NCBI GenBank assembly: GCA_045654645.1
Contig: JAZONR010000039.1
Coordinates: 1-64,000, forward strand
Source of the DNA: HGM04593 sp045654645
GTDB taxonomy: Bacteria; Bacteroidota; Bacteroidia; Bacteroidales; Bacteroidaceae
Direction: 5' to 3'
Length of the DNA stretch: 64,000 nt
This document shows positions 43,167 through 51,281 of the stretch, one piece after another (the first letter of the stretch is position 1; every line of letters starts with the position of its first letter). The position numbers and the translations under genes are program-made. The notes beneath the pieces are model-generated. The model was not told where the DNA came from, searched no databases, and saw only the letters and a list, made by a program, of their open reading frames with translations.

Positions 43167-44612
43167 TCATTCTCTTCGCAACCGGGCTACCGGAATATTC
43201 AACTGCTCACGGTACTTGGCTACTGTGCGGCGTGCCACGTTATACCCTTGCTCAGAGAGCAGCTCCTGCAAAGCCTGGTCGGTCAAAGGCTCTCCCTTAT
43301 CCTCGGCATCTACAGTCTCCTGTATCACGCGCAACAGGTCATAGACCGAACGACTGCTGCCATCGACCATTGACACAGCATCGCTGAAATAGTATTTAAG
43401 AGGGGTTATGCTCCACGGGGTTTGCACATATTTGCTGTTGCACACTCGCGAAATGGTGGAGATATCATAACCCGTAGCTTTTGCTATATCCTCGAGAATC
43501 ATTGGTTTGAGCAGTGCCTCATCGCCGCCTCCAATGAAATAGGGCGCCTGAAAAGAGGCTATGGCACGCATTGTAGAGAGCATTGTGGCCTCGCGCTGCT
43601 GCACAGCACTTATAAACCCTTTGGCTGCATCTATTTTCTGCTTCAGGAACTGTGCTGCCGCACGCTGGGCCGCGTTGCCATCAACGGCTTGGCCGTTGAG
43701 CATACCCACAAAGTCATCATTCAGACGCAAAGAAGGGATGTGAGCATTGTTGAGCGACACGTAGACCTTTTCATCAACCACTTCGAGCACAAAATCGGGC
43801 ATCACCTGCTGGCGGCTCACCCCCACCCCTTCGGCAAGCGAAGCACCGGGCCTTGGGTTAAGGCGCACAATGACAGCAATGGCCGCACGACACTCCTCAC
43901 GGCCAACATCCAACTTCTCGGCAATGGCATCCCAACGCTTCGCGGTAAAATCATCATAGCAATCGGTTATAATACGGCGGGGCAAAGAGACATCCTTTCC
44001 CGGGGCATTGCGCTCGAGTTGCAACAGCAAGCACTCTTGCAAATCACGCGCTCCTATTCCGGCCGGCTCAAAAGCCTGTATAGTCTTGAGCATTGAAAGT
44101 ATCCGCTCCTGTGAGACATCCAAATTGTTATAGATGAGCAGTTCATCCTCAATCTCGGAGAGTGGCTTGCGCAAAAGCCCGTCCTCATCAAGCGAGCCAA
44201 TGAGGTACTCGCCCACCGCCATCTCCACCGGCGAGAGTGGAAGCTCGCCCAGTTGCTCCATAAGGGTATCGCCAAATGAAAGCGTATCGCTCACAGGGAT
44301 ATCAACATAGGAGTGGGAGCCGCCATAGGCAACGGGGATATCATCGTTGCCGCTATAGTCGTCATCAGCGTCAATAGAATAGATATCCCCGGCATCACTT
44401 TGAAGGCCTTCATCCCCGCCACCCTCGGCAAGCTGCCTATCGGGCTCAACAGCCTCAAGAGCGGGGTTGTCCATAACCTCGCCGCGAACACGCTCTTCAA
44501 CCTCAATTGTCGTCAATTCAAGCAGTTGCACTGCAAGCAACTGTTGCGGCGACAGGGTTTGAGTGAGCGCCTGTTGCTGTTGTTGTGTCTGTGTATAAGA
44601 ATTATCGGCCAT
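43167..44612 (-). CDS. rpoN: RNA polymerase sigma-54 factor
   Basis: 481 residues. Region I is Gln-rich (QTQQQQQAL, then LSPQQLLAVQLLEL); an acidic region II is next, then the core-binding and DNA-binding parts. The C-terminal RpoN box reads ARRTVAKYRE, exactly the consensus. It directs transcription from -24/-12 promoters and needs an activator ATPase. It is 15 bp after the nucleoside kinase gene, in the same operon as the esterase. Confidence 0.97.
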   Translation of the reverse strand: MADNSYTQTQQQQQALTQTLSPQQLLAVQLLELTTIEVEERVRGEVMDNPALEAVEPDRQLAEGGGDEGLQSDAGDIYSIDADDDYSGNDDIPVAYGGSHSYVDIPVSDTLSFGDTLMEQLGELPLSPVEMAVGEYLIGSLDEDGLLRKPLSEIEDELLIYNNLDVSQERILSMLKTIQAFEPAGIGARDLQECLLLQLERNAPGKDVSLPRRIITDCYDDFTAKRWDAIAEKLDVGREECRAAIAVIVRLNPRPGASLAEGVGVSRQQVMPDFVLEVVDEKVYVSLNNAHIPSLRLNDDFVGMLNGQAVDGNAAQRAAAQFLKQKIDAAKGFISAVQQREATMLSTMRAIASFQAPYFIGGGDEALLKPMILEDIAKATGYDISTISRVCNSKYVQTPWSITPLKYYFSDAVSMVDGSSRSVYDLLRVIQETVDAEDKGEPLTDQALQELLSEQGYNVARRTVAKYREQLNIPVARLRRE

Positions 44613-44627
44613 TTTCCGGGACTATAA

Positions 44628-46271
44628 TCAATATTTAAAGCTGCTTCCTCCAAGGAACTCGCGTGCAAGCGATGTTGGCGGCATCTCTTTGTCTTGCAAA
44701 GGTACAATATATTCCAGGAAACGCAAAAGCCTTTGCGCCTCGGAATACTCGGGAACATTCTCGGGCACGGCACGCAACATCGGCTCGGCCTGCGCCTTGA
44801 ATACCGCCAACTCATAGAATAGCGATGAGTTGAACATAACATCGGCATTCTCTTGATAGGGGAATATCCACTTCTCCTCACCGCGGCGCACATCGGGCCA
44901 GCGCATTATTGTTTCCCTGGCTGGATAGCCGCGATATTTGGCATCGCGTATCATACGGCGCAGCAAACGGTTATCCGACGTGGAGATGTAGTTGTGATAG
45001 TCGAGTTTAATGGATGTGAGGGCCGATACATATATACGGAATTTGTCTTCATCGGGGACCTGCTCGGTGAGCATCGGATTTAGCGCGTGTGTACCCTCAA
45101 TAACCAGTACCATATGCGGCTCGAGTTTCAAGCGCTTACCATTGAACTCGCGTTCACCGCTCTTGAAATTATAGGTGGGCAGCTCCACCTCTTCGCCCCC
45201 AAGGATACGCTTGAGCGAGTCGTTGAAATAGGGCAAATCAATGGAGTGGATAGATTCAAAATCATAATCACCATCGGGCTTGCGAGGGGTGAGCGTGCGA
45301 TTCACAAAATAGTCATCGAGTGATATCGCATAGGGCCTCATACCGCAGGCGAGAAGTTGAATTCCCAAACGCTTGCTGAAGGTTGTTTTGCCCGATGAAG
45401 ATGGACCGGCAATGAGCACCACCCTTGCCCCGCGCTGCTGAATGAGATCGGCAATCTGCGAGAGACGACGCTCCTGCAACACCTCGGAGATATTCACAAG
45501 GTCGGTGCCAAACCCTGCACACACCGCCTTGTTGAAATCGCCAATGGTCTCAACACCCATCTTCTGATGCCATTGCAGACGCTCTTCGAAAAGTTCGTGC
45601 AACTTCTCCTGGGGCACCTTATCCTCGAGCACCAGTGGGTTATCTTTGTTGGGGACACGCAGCAGCACGCCATCATCATATTTCTCAATCTCGAACAGCC
45701 TGATGTAGCCCGTGCTTGGCACAAGGCCGTTGTAGTAACTATCGACATAGCCATCGAGCTCATAGTAACTTGTATAGAGGTGATTTTGTGTCTCGAGCAG
45801 GCTCACCTTGTCGGTGCGTCCTATGCGCTCAAATATCTCAATGGCATCCTGGGTGTGGCACTCCACACGTTTAAATGGGATATCGCTTTCAACTATAAGA
45901 CGCATTTTGTTGCGCACCAGTGCCACCTGCTCATCGGTGAGCGGCGTTGCCATCCTGCAATAGTAGCCCTTGGATATTGCATTCTCAAAGCGCACAGTCT
46001 CACCGGGGAACACCTCATTCATCGCCTTCATAAAGATGAATGTGAGTGAACGCACATACATTCTCATTCCATCGGCGGCGGTTACATCAACGAACTCCAC
46101 ATCCTTGTGGCGATAGAGTTTTAGGGCAAGCCCCCTCGTAACATTATTCACACGCGCGGCAATTACACCAAAGGGCATATCGAGCCCCATCGCTTCATAC
46201 ACTTCGAGAAGCGATACTCCACATTGAAACTCCTTGGTAACACCGTTATTCTTACAATAGACACGTATCAT
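44628..46271 (-). CDS. Nucleoside kinase (uridine kinase-like, with TGS/tRNA-SAD N-terminus)
   Basis: 547 residues from ATG 46271; an ATG 66 bp further out gives an atypical N-terminus. The N-terminal 200 residues resemble the TGS and second additional domains of threonyl-tRNA synthetase. Walker A GPSSSGKTT is at about 289-297, followed by a uridine-kinase/phosphoribulokinase fold (SLDDYFVNR, VIEGTHALNP). Proteins of this architecture are annotated as nucleoside kinases in Bacteroidetes and Firmicutes; the exact substrate (uridine/cytidine or another) is not certain. It is first in an operon with rpoN and the esterase. The upstream leader contains a hairpin element. Confidence 0.85.
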   Translation of the reverse strand: MIRVYCKNNGVTKEFQCGVSLLEVYEAMGLDMPFGVIAARVNNVTRGLALKLYRHKDVEFVDVTAADGMRMYVRSLTFIFMKAMNEVFPGETVRFENAISKGYYCRMATPLTDEQVALVRNKMRLIVESDIPFKRVECHTQDAIEIFERIGRTDKVSLLETQNHLYTSYYELDGYVDSYYNGLVPSTGYIRLFEIEKYDDGVLLRVPNKDNPLVLEDKVPQEKLHELFEERLQWHQKMGVETIGDFNKAVCAGFGTDLVNISEVLQERRLSQIADLIQQRGARVVLIAGPSSSGKTTFSKRLGIQLLACGMRPYAISLDDYFVNRTLTPRKPDGDYDFESIHSIDLPYFNDSLKRILGGEEVELPTYNFKSGEREFNGKRLKLEPHMVLVIEGTHALNPMLTEQVPDEDKFRIYVSALTSIKLDYHNYISTSDNRLLRRMIRDAKYRGYPARETIMRWPDVRRGEEKWIFPYQENADVMFNSSLFYELAVFKAQAEPMLRAVPENVPEYSEAQRLLRFLEYIVPLQDKEMPPTSLAREFLGGSSFKY

Positions 46272-46330
46272 AGCTAATAGTTTTAAAAGAGTGTAACCCG
46301 CCACAGAACCCGGCATACCGGTGTAATTTA

Positions 46331-46413
46331 CACACAAACGAGCGAGATATACAAAGCTTGCTTTGATATTTCACAGCGAGTGCAGTTTATATTCGCGGTT
46401 TACCGCAAAGATA
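46331..46413 (-). repeat. Hairpin-containing intergenic element, third copy
   Basis: A diverged copy of the element at 34311-34489. On the minus strand it has a perfect GCGGT-AA-ACCGC hairpin, TGCACTCGC, and a second hairpin (ATATCAAAGC, TT, GCTTTG and ATAT, with a bulge). Arm changes relative to the menA copies are paired on both sides, so base-pairing is conserved. It starts right after a -7 box, so it would lie in the 5' UTR of the kinase-rpoN transcript. Confidence 0.75.
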
Positions 46414-46435
46414 AAAACAAATTAGAGCCAAACAA
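46406..46435 (-). promoter_or_regulatory. Promoter of the nucleoside kinase-rpoN operon
   Basis: Minus-strand TTG (46433-46435), 19-bp spacer, TATCTTTG (46406-46413). The leader to the ATG is about 130 nt and holds the hairpin element. Confidence 0.65.
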
Positions 46436-46485
46436 CAGCCCAAGCAACTATTTTGTTTTTTTTAATGATAATTCACTTCAAGGTG

Positions 46486-46516
46486 TTTGTTTTTAACCGG
46501 ACATTGTATAAATTTG
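46486..46516 (+). promoter_or_regulatory. Promoter of the AAA ATPase / DUF4435 pair
   Basis: TTTG at 46486-46489, 19-bp spacer, TAAATTTG at 46509-46516, 41 bp before the chosen ATG. Confidence 0.72.
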
Positions 46517-46557
46517 CTTGCAGTGCCGGCAGGCAACATCAAAAAGAAGGAATCACT

Positions 46558-47382
46558 ATGGAAAAATTGGCACAATACATAAAGAGCATAGAGATTGAAT
46601 CGCTGTGGAGCAACCGCAAGCACGTTGTGTGGGAGCTGCGCCCCGATGTGAACATCCTTAGCGGCAGCAATGGTGTGGGCAAGAGCACTATCATCAACCG
46701 CTCGGCAAGGCACCTTGACATAATGCGCGAAGGGCGCCTCACCGCAGAGCCCGAGGATGGCGTGAAGGTAACCTTCTATCCCGAGGATGCCACCAGCATC
46801 AACTTCGACGTGATAAGCAGCATCGACCGTCCCATAATGAGCAGCGAGATGCTCGAGAAGGTGTCGGGCGCCGACATACGCACCGAGCTCGATTGGCAGC
46901 TCTACAACCTGCAACGCCGCTATCTCAACTACCAGGTGAACATTGGCAACCGCATTATCGGGCTGCTCACATCGGGCAACCCCGATGACCAAAGACTGGC
47001 CGCCGAACTCACAAAGCCAAAGAAACAGTTTCAAGACCTTGTAGATGAACTTTTTGCCCCCACCGCAAAGACAATTGTGCGCGAAAGCAACGAAATTATG
47101 TTCACACAATATGGTGAGCAACTGCAACCCTATATGCTCTCATCGGGTGAAAAGCAGATTCTTGTAATCCTCCTCACAGCTTTGGTGCAGGAGAATCGCC
47201 CGGGAGTGATGCTGATGGACGAACCCGAAATATCATTGCACATCGAGTGGCAACAAAGACTCATAACCCTTGTGCGCACCCTGAACCCCAACACACAGAT
47301 AATACTATGCACCCACTCCCCTGCCATAATAATGGACGGTTGGATGGACGCGGTAACCGAAATAAGCGACATAACAGAGTAG
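46558..47382 (+). CDS. AAA/ABC-type ATPase (AriA-like, paired with DUF4435)
   Basis: 274 residues from ATG 46558 (105 bp inside the longest possible frame, just after a promoter). Walker A GSNGVGKST is at 36-44, an ABC-like signature SSGEKQ at 195-200, and Walker B MLMDEPEISLH with D221/E222; a THSP switch motif comes near the end. This is the OLD/AAA_15-type ATPase used in many defence and SMC-like systems. The gene next to it (23-bp gap) carries a DUF4435/Toprim-like domain. An AAA_15 ATPase next to a DUF4435 protein is the composition of PARIS (AriA plus AriB), though AriA as I know it is longer (about 450 residues). A housekeeping role remains possible. Confidence 0.75.
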   Translation: MEKLAQYIKSIEIESLWSNRKHVVWELRPDVNILSGSNGVGKSTIINRSARHLDIMREGRLTAEPEDGVKVTFYPEDATSINFDVISSIDRPIMSSEMLEKVSGADIRTELDWQLYNLQRRYLNYQVNIGNRIIGLLTSGNPDDQRLAAELTKPKKQFQDLVDELFAPTAKTIVRESNEIMFTQYGEQLQPYMLSSGEKQILVILLTALVQENRPGVMLMDEPEISLHIEWQQRLITLVRTLNPNTQIILCTHSPAIIMDGWMDAVTEISDITE

Positions 47383-47405
47383 CAAAACGGCTAAAAAAGT
47401 GAGAT

Positions 47406-48413
47406 ATGAAAAAACTTACCGAATATCTCAACTCAAGATTCATTGAGGCAGCAAACTCACTTCGCCCAAAGAACGCAAAGCACCGCATCATAGCATACGT
47501 GGAGAGTTATGATGACATCTCATTCTGGCGCTCGGTGTTCGACGACTATGAAGATGAGAAATTTCATTTCGAGGTTATGCTGCCGGCACGCACCAACCTC
47601 ACCAAGGGAAAGAAACGTGCAATGATGAACCTGCTGGGCAATGCCTATGGAAAGAATATGATAGCCTGCGTAGACAGCGACTACGACTATCTGTTGCAAG
47701 GAAGTACATCCACCTCGCGCCAGCTCATAAGCAACAAATATATTCTGCACACCTATGCCTATGCGATTGAGAACCTGAAGTGCAACGCCGAAAGCCTGAA
47801 GCAAATTTGCGTGCTAAGCACCCTCAACGACAGCAACATCATCAACTTTGAGGAGTTCTTCAAAATCTATTCGCTCATCTGTTACCCACTTTTTGTGTGG
47901 AACATACTGCTCTACCGCAAGAACGACACCAACACAATGAGTATGCTCAAGTTCTGCGAGATAGTGCGCCTCACATCATTCACTGTGGGCAAGCCGGCCT
48001 ATTCGCTGCAACAGCTTGACAAACGCGTAAAGCACAATATTGAGCTGTTAGAGAAAGAGTTTCCACAGTTTATCCCCGAGCACAAAGAACTGTTAAAGGA
48101 GCTTCCCTCACTGGGCATCACACCCGAGGAAACCTATTTCTACATTCAAGGACACCACATTATGAACAACGTGGTGCTGCGCGTGCTCGTTCCCGTGTGC
48201 CGACAATTGCGCAACAAACGCGAGACAGAGATATTGCGACTGGCCTACCACCGGCAACAGTATTCGAACGAACTCTCCTCCTACCGCCACAGCCAATGCG
48301 ACGTAGCGCTGATGCTTAGCAAAAACACCAACTACAAGAACACAAACCCCTATCGCCGTCTGAAAGCAGACATAGAAAAACTGCTTGCCGAAATAGAGGG
48401 CAAGCAGCTATAA
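47406..48413 (+). CDS. DUF4435 / Toprim-like protein (AriB-like effector candidate)
   Basis: 335 residues. The N-terminal third shows a Toprim-like metal site: E33 in YVESYDDISFW, then D90, D92 and D94 in CVDSDYDYLL, and E122 in AYAIENL. This E...DxD layout is that of DUF4435/OLD-type nucleases; in PARIS, AriB is released from AriA on phage sensing and cuts tRNA. The C-terminal two-thirds is helical and unassigned. It begins 23 bp after the ATPase gene and the trkH 3' end follows convergently. Nuclease activity and a defence function are inferred; it could instead belong to a core Bacteroidales module of other purpose. Confidence 0.72.
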   Translation: MKKLTEYLNSRFIEAANSLRPKNAKHRIIAYVESYDDISFWRSVFDDYEDEKFHFEVMLPARTNLTKGKKRAMMNLLGNAYGKNMIACVDSDYDYLLQGSTSTSRQLISNKYILHTYAYAIENLKCNAESLKQICVLSTLNDSNIINFEEFFKIYSLICYPLFVWNILLYRKNDTNTMSMLKFCEIVRLTSFTVGKPAYSLQQLDKRVKHNIELLEKEFPQFIPEHKELLKELPSLGITPEETYFYIQGHHIMNNVVLRVLVPVCRQLRNKRETEILRLAYHRQQYSNELSSYRHSQCDVALMLSKNTNYKNTNPYRRLKADIEKLLAEIEGKQL

Positions 48414-48437
48414 AGGATTGGTGATTTACACAAGGAC

Positions 48438-49892
48438 TCAACGCCTTTTCCAGAACATTGGAGTGAATAGCAACAGCACCGCAAAGAACTCAAGACGTCC
48501 AACCAGCATCTGAAAGGCACAGAACCACTTTACACCGTCCGGCAGCAACGCAAATGAGTCCATTGGGCCATAATTCCCAAGAGCCGGACCCACATTTCCC
48601 ACCGAGGTTACCGAAAGACCGAAGGCGTTGATAAAATCGATGCCGAATGCCACATTTACAAAGATACCCACCACAAGCATAAAGATATATATTACAGTAT
48701 AGGCCAGTATTGCCGACTGTACTGTAGTGGGAATTATGCGCCCCGTCATTCGTACGGGAATTACAGCATTGGGATGCACAATGCGCTTGAACTCATTCCA
48801 CATCACCTTAAAAAGTATAGATATGCGCGCGCACTTCATAGCACCCGACGTTGAGCCCGAACAGGCACCAATAAACATTAGAGCACACAACATCAGCCAC
48901 AACAGAGGTTGCCACAAGACATAGTTGGCTGTTGCATATCCGGTTGTCGTCTGCAACGACACCACCTGAAAGAGTGATGTTCTAAACGATGCCGCCACCC
49001 CCATATCAGAAGTAAAATAGAGCCCCAAAGCTATAACAAGCGTAAAGGTGATGACCACTGCCACATAGGTGCGGAACTCGGTATCGCGCAACAGACTCAT
49101 TGGGCGCAACTTGAAGATTGTCATATAAAGCAGCGAGAGATTGACACCGCCAAGAAACATAAACAGCGTTATCACATACTCTATCACCGGGGAGTTGAAC
49201 GCCTCAATGCTTGCTTGTTTGGTGGAGAAGCCACCGGTTGCAATGGTAGACATCGCGTGGCACACGGAATCGAACCAACCCATTCCTGCAATATTCAACG
49301 AAACTGCACATATTATTGTCAGTGCAATATATATTGTCAATATCCAACGTGCCGTAACCGATATTCGAGGATGCAGCTTTGCACGCATAGGCCCCACCGA
49401 TTCGGCCGAGAAGAGGTTAATATCGCCAAGACCAAAGATTGGGAACACAGCTACGGTGAAGAACACAATACCCAAACCACCAACCCAGTGCGTCATCATT
49501 CGCCAAAAGAGCAGAGACTTTGGCAGCTCCTCTATGTTGTTGAGAATTGTGGCACCAGTGGTGGTGAAACCCGACATTGTCTCAAAGAAAGCATCGGTGA
49601 AGTTAGGTATATAACCACTGAAAATATAGGGCAATGTACCAAAAAGCGAGAAGAACAACCAGCAAAGAGTTACCACGATATAGCCATCCTTGCGCGATAT
49701 GTTGCGCTCGCGACCTCTGCACAAAAGCACAAACAGACTACCGGCGCCAACCATTGCAGCAATAGAATGAAGCAATGGAACTATAATGTGCTCGTCATAG
49801 AAAAGAGCCACACCCACACTGCTTAAAAGGAATGCAGCCTCAATGAACAGCAACATTCCAATGATACGGAATATAACCTTTGGATGGAGCAT
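48438..49892 (-). CDS. trkH: Potassium uptake protein TrkH
   Basis: 484 residues, polytopic. The four pore-loop signatures of the Trk/Ktr fold are visible: GFTTTGAT, STGGFST, TTTGYAT and SVGNVGPALG; each holds the selectivity-filter glycine. It conducts potassium across the inner membrane, gated by TrkA. The start ATG lies 2 bp after the trkA stop, so the two are co-translated. Confidence 0.96.
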   Translation of the reverse strand: MLHPKVIFRIIGMLLFIEAAFLLSSVGVALFYDEHIIVPLLHSIAAMVGAGSLFVLLCRGRERNISRKDGYIVVTLCWLFFSLFGTLPYIFSGYIPNFTDAFFETMSGFTTTGATILNNIEELPKSLLFWRMMTHWVGGLGIVFFTVAVFPIFGLGDINLFSAESVGPMRAKLHPRISVTARWILTIYIALTIICAVSLNIAGMGWFDSVCHAMSTIATGGFSTKQASIEAFNSPVIEYVITLFMFLGGVNLSLLYMTIFKLRPMSLLRDTEFRTYVAVVITFTLVIALGLYFTSDMGVAASFRTSLFQVVSLQTTTGYATANYVLWQPLLWLMLCALMFIGACSGSTSGAMKCARISILFKVMWNEFKRIVHPNAVIPVRMTGRIIPTTVQSAILAYTVIYIFMLVVGIFVNVAFGIDFINAFGLSVTSVGNVGPALGNYGPMDSFALLPDGVKWFCAFQMLVGRLEFFAVLLLFTPMFWKRR

Positions 49893-49894
49893 AG

Positions 49895-51232
49895 TTATTT
49901 GAAATATTTTTCCAGTTTCTTGAGAACGTTCTCAAGGCAGAAGAAGATTATATGGTCCCCGGGCTGTATCATCGTGTTACCTGTAACGTGCATACCCTCG
50001 CCATTACGTATGAGACCGCCAATGTTGGCGCCACTGGGCAAGCCCAGATTTTTCACAGGCTTGCTTGTTATCAGACATTCGCGATTGACAGGAAACTCAA
50101 CCACCACAGCTTGTATAAAGGTGAGACACTTCACACTCGACACGTCGGTCTTGAGCATCATCTGGAAGATGTTGCTTGCCGCCAATTTCTTCTTGTTAAT
50201 GACAGAGCCTATGTCCATCTTCTCGGCCATAGAGATGTAGTCGATATTCTCTATCTCGGAAACGGCACGGCACACGCCGGCACGCTTGGCAGCAAGACAG
50301 GCAAGGATATTTGTCTCGGAATTGTCGCTCAGGGCAATGAACACATCTGTGTTCTCGATGCCCTCGCTGCGCAGCAACTCGGGGTCGCGCGCATCGCCGT
50401 TTATCACCATTATCCTATCATCGACCAGGCCCAACAGTTTGTGGCAACGGTTTAAATCGCTCTCTATAATCTTGATATCAATATCGTCGGGAACGAGCTT
50501 TGTGGTGCGCACTGCAATGCGGCTGCCACCCATTATTATAATACTCTTCACCTCGGAGAACTCCTCCTTGCCGCATATTCGCCTTATGTGGGGGATATTT
50601 GCTCTGGTTGTCATAAAGCAGACAATGTCATCGGCAAGAATCATATCGTTACCACGAGGGATTATTGTCTCATCGCCACGCTGCATTGCCACTATATGAT
50701 ATGGGATGTCGTGTGGAAGCTCCTTGAAGGGGATATTTATTATTGAGGCGTTGGCTCTCACCTTTACACCCACCATCACCAGTGCACCGTTGCCGAACTC
50801 AAGCAACTGACGCATCCAGCTATACTTTATGCTGGTGGCAATCTCCTCGGCAGCAAGCTGTTCGGGGTAGATGAGCGAGTCCACACCCAAAGAGGCAAAA
50901 TACTCCTTGTGTTTGGGTTGCAGATACTCATAGTTGTCAATTCGGGCAATTGTCTTTTCTGCGCCAAGATAGTGGGCAAGTATGCACGCCGTTATATTGC
51001 GGCTCTCGTCAGGGGTTACAGCCACGAAAAGGTCGGCGCGGCCAACACCGGCATCAACCAGTGCCGATATCTTTGTGGGGTCGCCTACTATTGTCTGGAG
51101 GTCGAATGACGTCTCCATCTTGGCAAGTTTCTCCTCGCTTTCATCAAGGAGCACCACATTTTCATTCTCAACAGAAAGCATCTTGGCAAGGTGCGTGCCC
51201 ACGGCACCGGCACCGGCAATTACTATTCTCAT
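49895..51232 (-). CDS. trkA: Trk system potassium-uptake regulator TrkA
   Basis: 445 residues with two tandem RCK units (RCK_N plus RCK_C). The first Rossmann motif is GAGAVGTHLA at residues 7-16. The second is altered (MGGSRIAVRTTK), as is common in the second TrkA repeat. It binds nucleotides and gates TrkH. It lies between dxs (50-bp gap) and trkH. Confidence 0.96.
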   Translation of the reverse strand: MRIVIAGAGAVGTHLAKMLSVENENVVLLDESEEKLAKMETSFDLQTIVGDPTKISALVDAGVGRADLFVAVTPDESRNITACILAHYLGAEKTIARIDNYEYLQPKHKEYFASLGVDSLIYPEQLAAEEIATSIKYSWMRQLLEFGNGALVMVGVKVRANASIINIPFKELPHDIPYHIVAMQRGDETIIPRGNDMILADDIVCFMTTRANIPHIRRICGKEEFSEVKSIIIMGGSRIAVRTTKLVPDDIDIKIIESDLNRCHKLLGLVDDRIMVINGDARDPELLRSEGIENTDVFIALSDNSETNILACLAAKRAGVCRAVSEIENIDYISMAEKMDIGSVINKKKLAASNIFQMMLKTDVSSVKCLTFIQAVVVEFPVNRECLITSKPVKNLGLPSGANIGGLIRNGEGMHVTGNTMIQPGDHIIFFCLENVLKKLEKYFK

Positions 51233-51281
51233 AGAAGTAAAACTTTTATATCAGCAAGCCCGTTCACGGGCATCGTATGTT

